A DNA stretch of 7,748 nucleotides, from positions 1 to 7,748 of the forward strand of contig CAKVGS010000053.1 of the NCBI GenBank assembly GCA_934747335.1. The letters are read 5' to 3'. Positions 6,405-7,748 of the stretch are shown here, one piece after another. Every line of letters starts with the position of its first letter. Within the stretch, counting starts at the first letter, position 1. Below the pieces are notes generated by a model. The model did no database searches, had not been told where the DNA came from, and saw nothing but the letters and a program-made list of their open reading frames with translations. A program made the position numbers and the translations under genes. This DNA comes from an uncultured Candidatus Melainabacteria bacterium. Its GTDB lineage: Bacteria; Cyanobacteriota; Vampirovibrionia; Gastranaerophilales; Gastranaerophilaceae.

Positions 6405-6578
6405 TTCACTCCCCCTACCCCTCTATATCAATAGAGGGGCTTGTTTAGGCTTTTTCTCCTCTATTTGTTCATAGCGATTGTGAGCAGAGGGTGTAGGGAT
6501 TGACGCAGGTCAATTCCGAAATCCCGTTTAATGCGAACAATCAAGACGAGGAGATGTCCGTTAGGACAGAGGAGTGAA
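6405..6578. repeat. MITE-like multi-hairpin unit with inverted ends
   Basis: TTCACTCC at 6405-6412 is the exact inverse of GGAGTGAA at 6571-6578, bounding 174 bp. Inside are three hairpins: CCCCTCTAT-ATCA-ATAGAGGGG (6418-6439, perfect 9 bp), GGGATTGAC-GCAG-GTCAATTCC (6496-6517, one G-U) and TGTCC-GTTA-GGACA (6555-6568). There is no open frame of note. No target-site duplication is obvious, so transposition is unproven. Alternatives are a structured RNA or, for the first hairpin with its loosely T-rich downstream run, a weak plus-strand terminator. Confidence 0.5.
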
Positions 6579-6610
6579 AGTTTTTATTATACTTATTGTT
6601 ATCTTAATAA

Positions 6611-6659
6611 CTTAGTCACTTAACTCTTATTCACTTCATGAAAGAAAACTTATTTACTT
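6611..6659 (-). repeat. Three copies of the AAGTKANTAAG motif (minus orientation)
   Basis: On the plus strand CTTAGTCACTT (6611-6621), CTTATTCACTT (6626-6636) and CTTATTTACTT (6649-6659) are near-identical, at unequal spacings of 15 and 23 bases. They are the reverse complement of the motif at 11-29. They end about ten bases from the stop of the S66-like gene. No iteron-binding replication gene or origin features accompany them. Confidence 0.45.
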
Positions 6660-6669
6660 CACTAATTAA

Positions 6670-7748
6670 CTATAAAACCACTTTATCATTCTCAAGTACG
6701 CATTCTGCGCCATACGGAATTGTGGCTTTAGTTTTATTGTGAGATATCTTAAAACCTGATGTTACAGGAATGTCAAGCTCATTGGCGATATTATCAAACA
6801 AGGTCATTAACTGCTCAGGATAGCCTGTATCCAAAAACTCACCCAATACCATACCTTTGACATTCTTTCTGAAATTTTCAATATTCATCAGTTGAGTAAA
6901 CATTTTATCTATTTTATAAACAGGTTCGTTCAAGTCCTCTGCAAAAAATATAAAATCTTCATCAGGGATAAAATCTATCCCTGCAAGAGAAACAACAGAT
7001 GCCAAATTTCCACCCCATAATATACCTTCGCATTTCCCTTCTTTATGGACTTTTTGACCAATAAGAGTTTGAGGTTGATTAGTTATCGCTTTAAAAAAAC
7101 TATCCATCGTAAATTTGTCTTTTTTCTCTGCTCCAAAATCACCTTTCATCATTGGTGATGAATAAGTTATAAGATTCGCTTTTTTTAAGAACATAGCAGA
7201 AAGAACAGTTATATCAGAATATCCACAGAAATTTTTAGGGTTTGATTTGATGAGATTATAATCAATATCATTTATTAATCTCAATGCACCATACCCACCT
7301 CTTGCGCAAATAATTGTATCAATTTCATCATTTTCCACCTCCTCTCGTTGCCTGATGGGTTTGCCTAAATCGAAAGAATCCCATTCAGAAACTTCTCCAT
7401 ATTCAGGCTTATCAACATATTCCTCAGAAAAATCCTCACTGTTTACTTCTTCAGAAAACATTTCAGCTTCTTCATAAGTTTCAAATTCAATTTCTTCTGG
7501 AACATCATCTTTACTGAAGATTATTTCAATTTTTTTGTTATGTTCCATATTTTGGGTTAATTCTGTATTTTCAGAAGATTGTGATTTTGTATTTTTCTCA
7601 ACAAATTCATTTAAAGTTACAGCATGAACATTTTTTACATCAAATGCATTTGCCTTGTCATAATCTTCCAAAAATTTGAAATTAGGGTGTTTTTCAATCG
7701 GATATTTAGTGCAGTAAAACGGATTATGTGAACGAATCCGCACGATAC
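6670..7748 (-). CDS. LD-carboxypeptidase-like serine peptidase (family S66), 5' end cut by window, atypical N-terminal region
   Basis: The frame is open to the window edge. A GTG at 7743 is possible, but only five bases lie upstream, so the start is unresolved. Counting from that GTG there are 357 residues. Residues from about 128 onward match family S66, whose members cleave L,D bonds in murein peptides (LdcA) or inactivate microcin C (MccF). Visible are CARGGYGALRL (148 onward), GYSDIT with nucleophile Ser176, GGNL, AEDLNEP with Glu269, and ISHNKT with His335. The triad spacing (93 and 66) resembles that of LdcA (102 and 68 as I recall). The first 127 residues do not: the usual GDxIxxxAPS start is missing, and residues about 73-125 are strongly acidic. 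This may be a domain replacement, or an insertion with the normal start lying outside the window. Cytosolic murein recycling is the likeliest role; LdcA versus MccF function cannot be separated here. Confidence 0.8.
   Translation of the reverse strand, partial: IVRIRSHNPFYCTKYPIEKHPNFKFLEDYDKANAFDVKNVHAVTLNEFVEKNTKSQSSENTELTQNMEHNKKIEIIFSKDDVPEEIEFETYEEAEMFSEEVNSEDFSEEYVDKPEYGEVSEWDSFDLGKPIRQREEVENDEIDTIICARGGYGALRLINDIDYNLIKSNPKNFCGYSDITVLSAMFLKKANLITYSSPMMKGDFGAEKKDKFTMDSFFKAITNQPQTLIGQKVHKEGKCEGILWGGNLASVVSLAGIDFIPDEDFIFFAEDLNEPVYKIDKMFTQLMNIENFRKNVKGMVLGEFLDTGYPEQLMTLFDNIANELDIPVTSGFKISHNKTKATIPYGAECVLENDKVVL

Noticed and set aside
6418..6455. Hairpin CCCCTCTAT/ATAGAGGGG as a terminator for the S66-like gene
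   Set aside because: On the minus strand no U-run follows the stem. The T-rich stretch is on the plus-strand side, where no gene precedes it, and the hairpin lies over 200 bases beyond the stop.
6045..6580. CRISPR array
   Set aside because: The repeats are of different types and unequal spacing with internal stems. There is no constant repeat-spacer periodicity and no cas gene.
6611..6659. Iterons of a plasmid origin
   Set aside because: Only three short degenerate copies are present at uneven spacing, with no replication initiator gene or DnaA boxes in view.

Overview
The window is AT-rich DNA with a low coding-GC signature and carries three genes, all on the minus strand, separated by repeat-filled spacers. 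The style of the spacers (short hairpin repeats beginning GTCATCTTGAGC or GTCATTACGAG) and the long, lysine- and asparagine-rich proteins suggest an uncultured host-associated, probably gut, bacterium. A non-photosynthetic relative of cyanobacteria (Vampirovibrionia/Gastranaerophilales) would fit. That placement is an impression from sequence style only, because the window has no rRNA or phylogenetic marker gene.

Layout from right to left, which is the direction of transcription. (1) 6670-7748: the 5'-truncated end of an LD-carboxypeptidase-like serine peptidase (family S66). Its Ser/Glu/His triad is visible, but an unrelated acidic region stands where the family's N-terminal part is expected. 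(2) 6045-6669: no credible gene. This stretch is a mosaic of at least five short hairpin repeats plus a roughly 175-bp multi-hairpin unit with inverted ends. (3) 5672-6044: the control region of the next gene. It holds a TTGACA-type promoter, a 16-bp palindrome, and two inverted 25-bp identical sequences whose cores closely resemble Xer/dif recombination sites. (4) 440-5671: a 1743-residue multidomain protein with two recognisable protease signatures. One is a central HELNH zinc-metallopeptidase motif. The other is a C-terminal calpain-like (C2) cysteine protease with the complete Gln/Cys/His/Asn set. (5) 134-427: a 97-residue helical protein whose ribosome-binding site overlaps the stop codon of the giant gene, so the two form a translationally linked pair. 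(6) 1-133: another copy of the same hairpin repeat that lies upstream of the pair.

The most interesting reading is a two-gene effector-like module. A very large protein carries helical repeats, a glycine-rich hydrophobic segment and two proteases, and is followed by a small partner that could be an inhibitor, immunity protein or chaperone. The module is bracketed by direct copies of one repeat family and may be controlled by inversion at Xer-like sites. The catalytic motifs, the gene order and the repeats are seen directly. The toxin/effector role, the partner's role and the inversion are inference.
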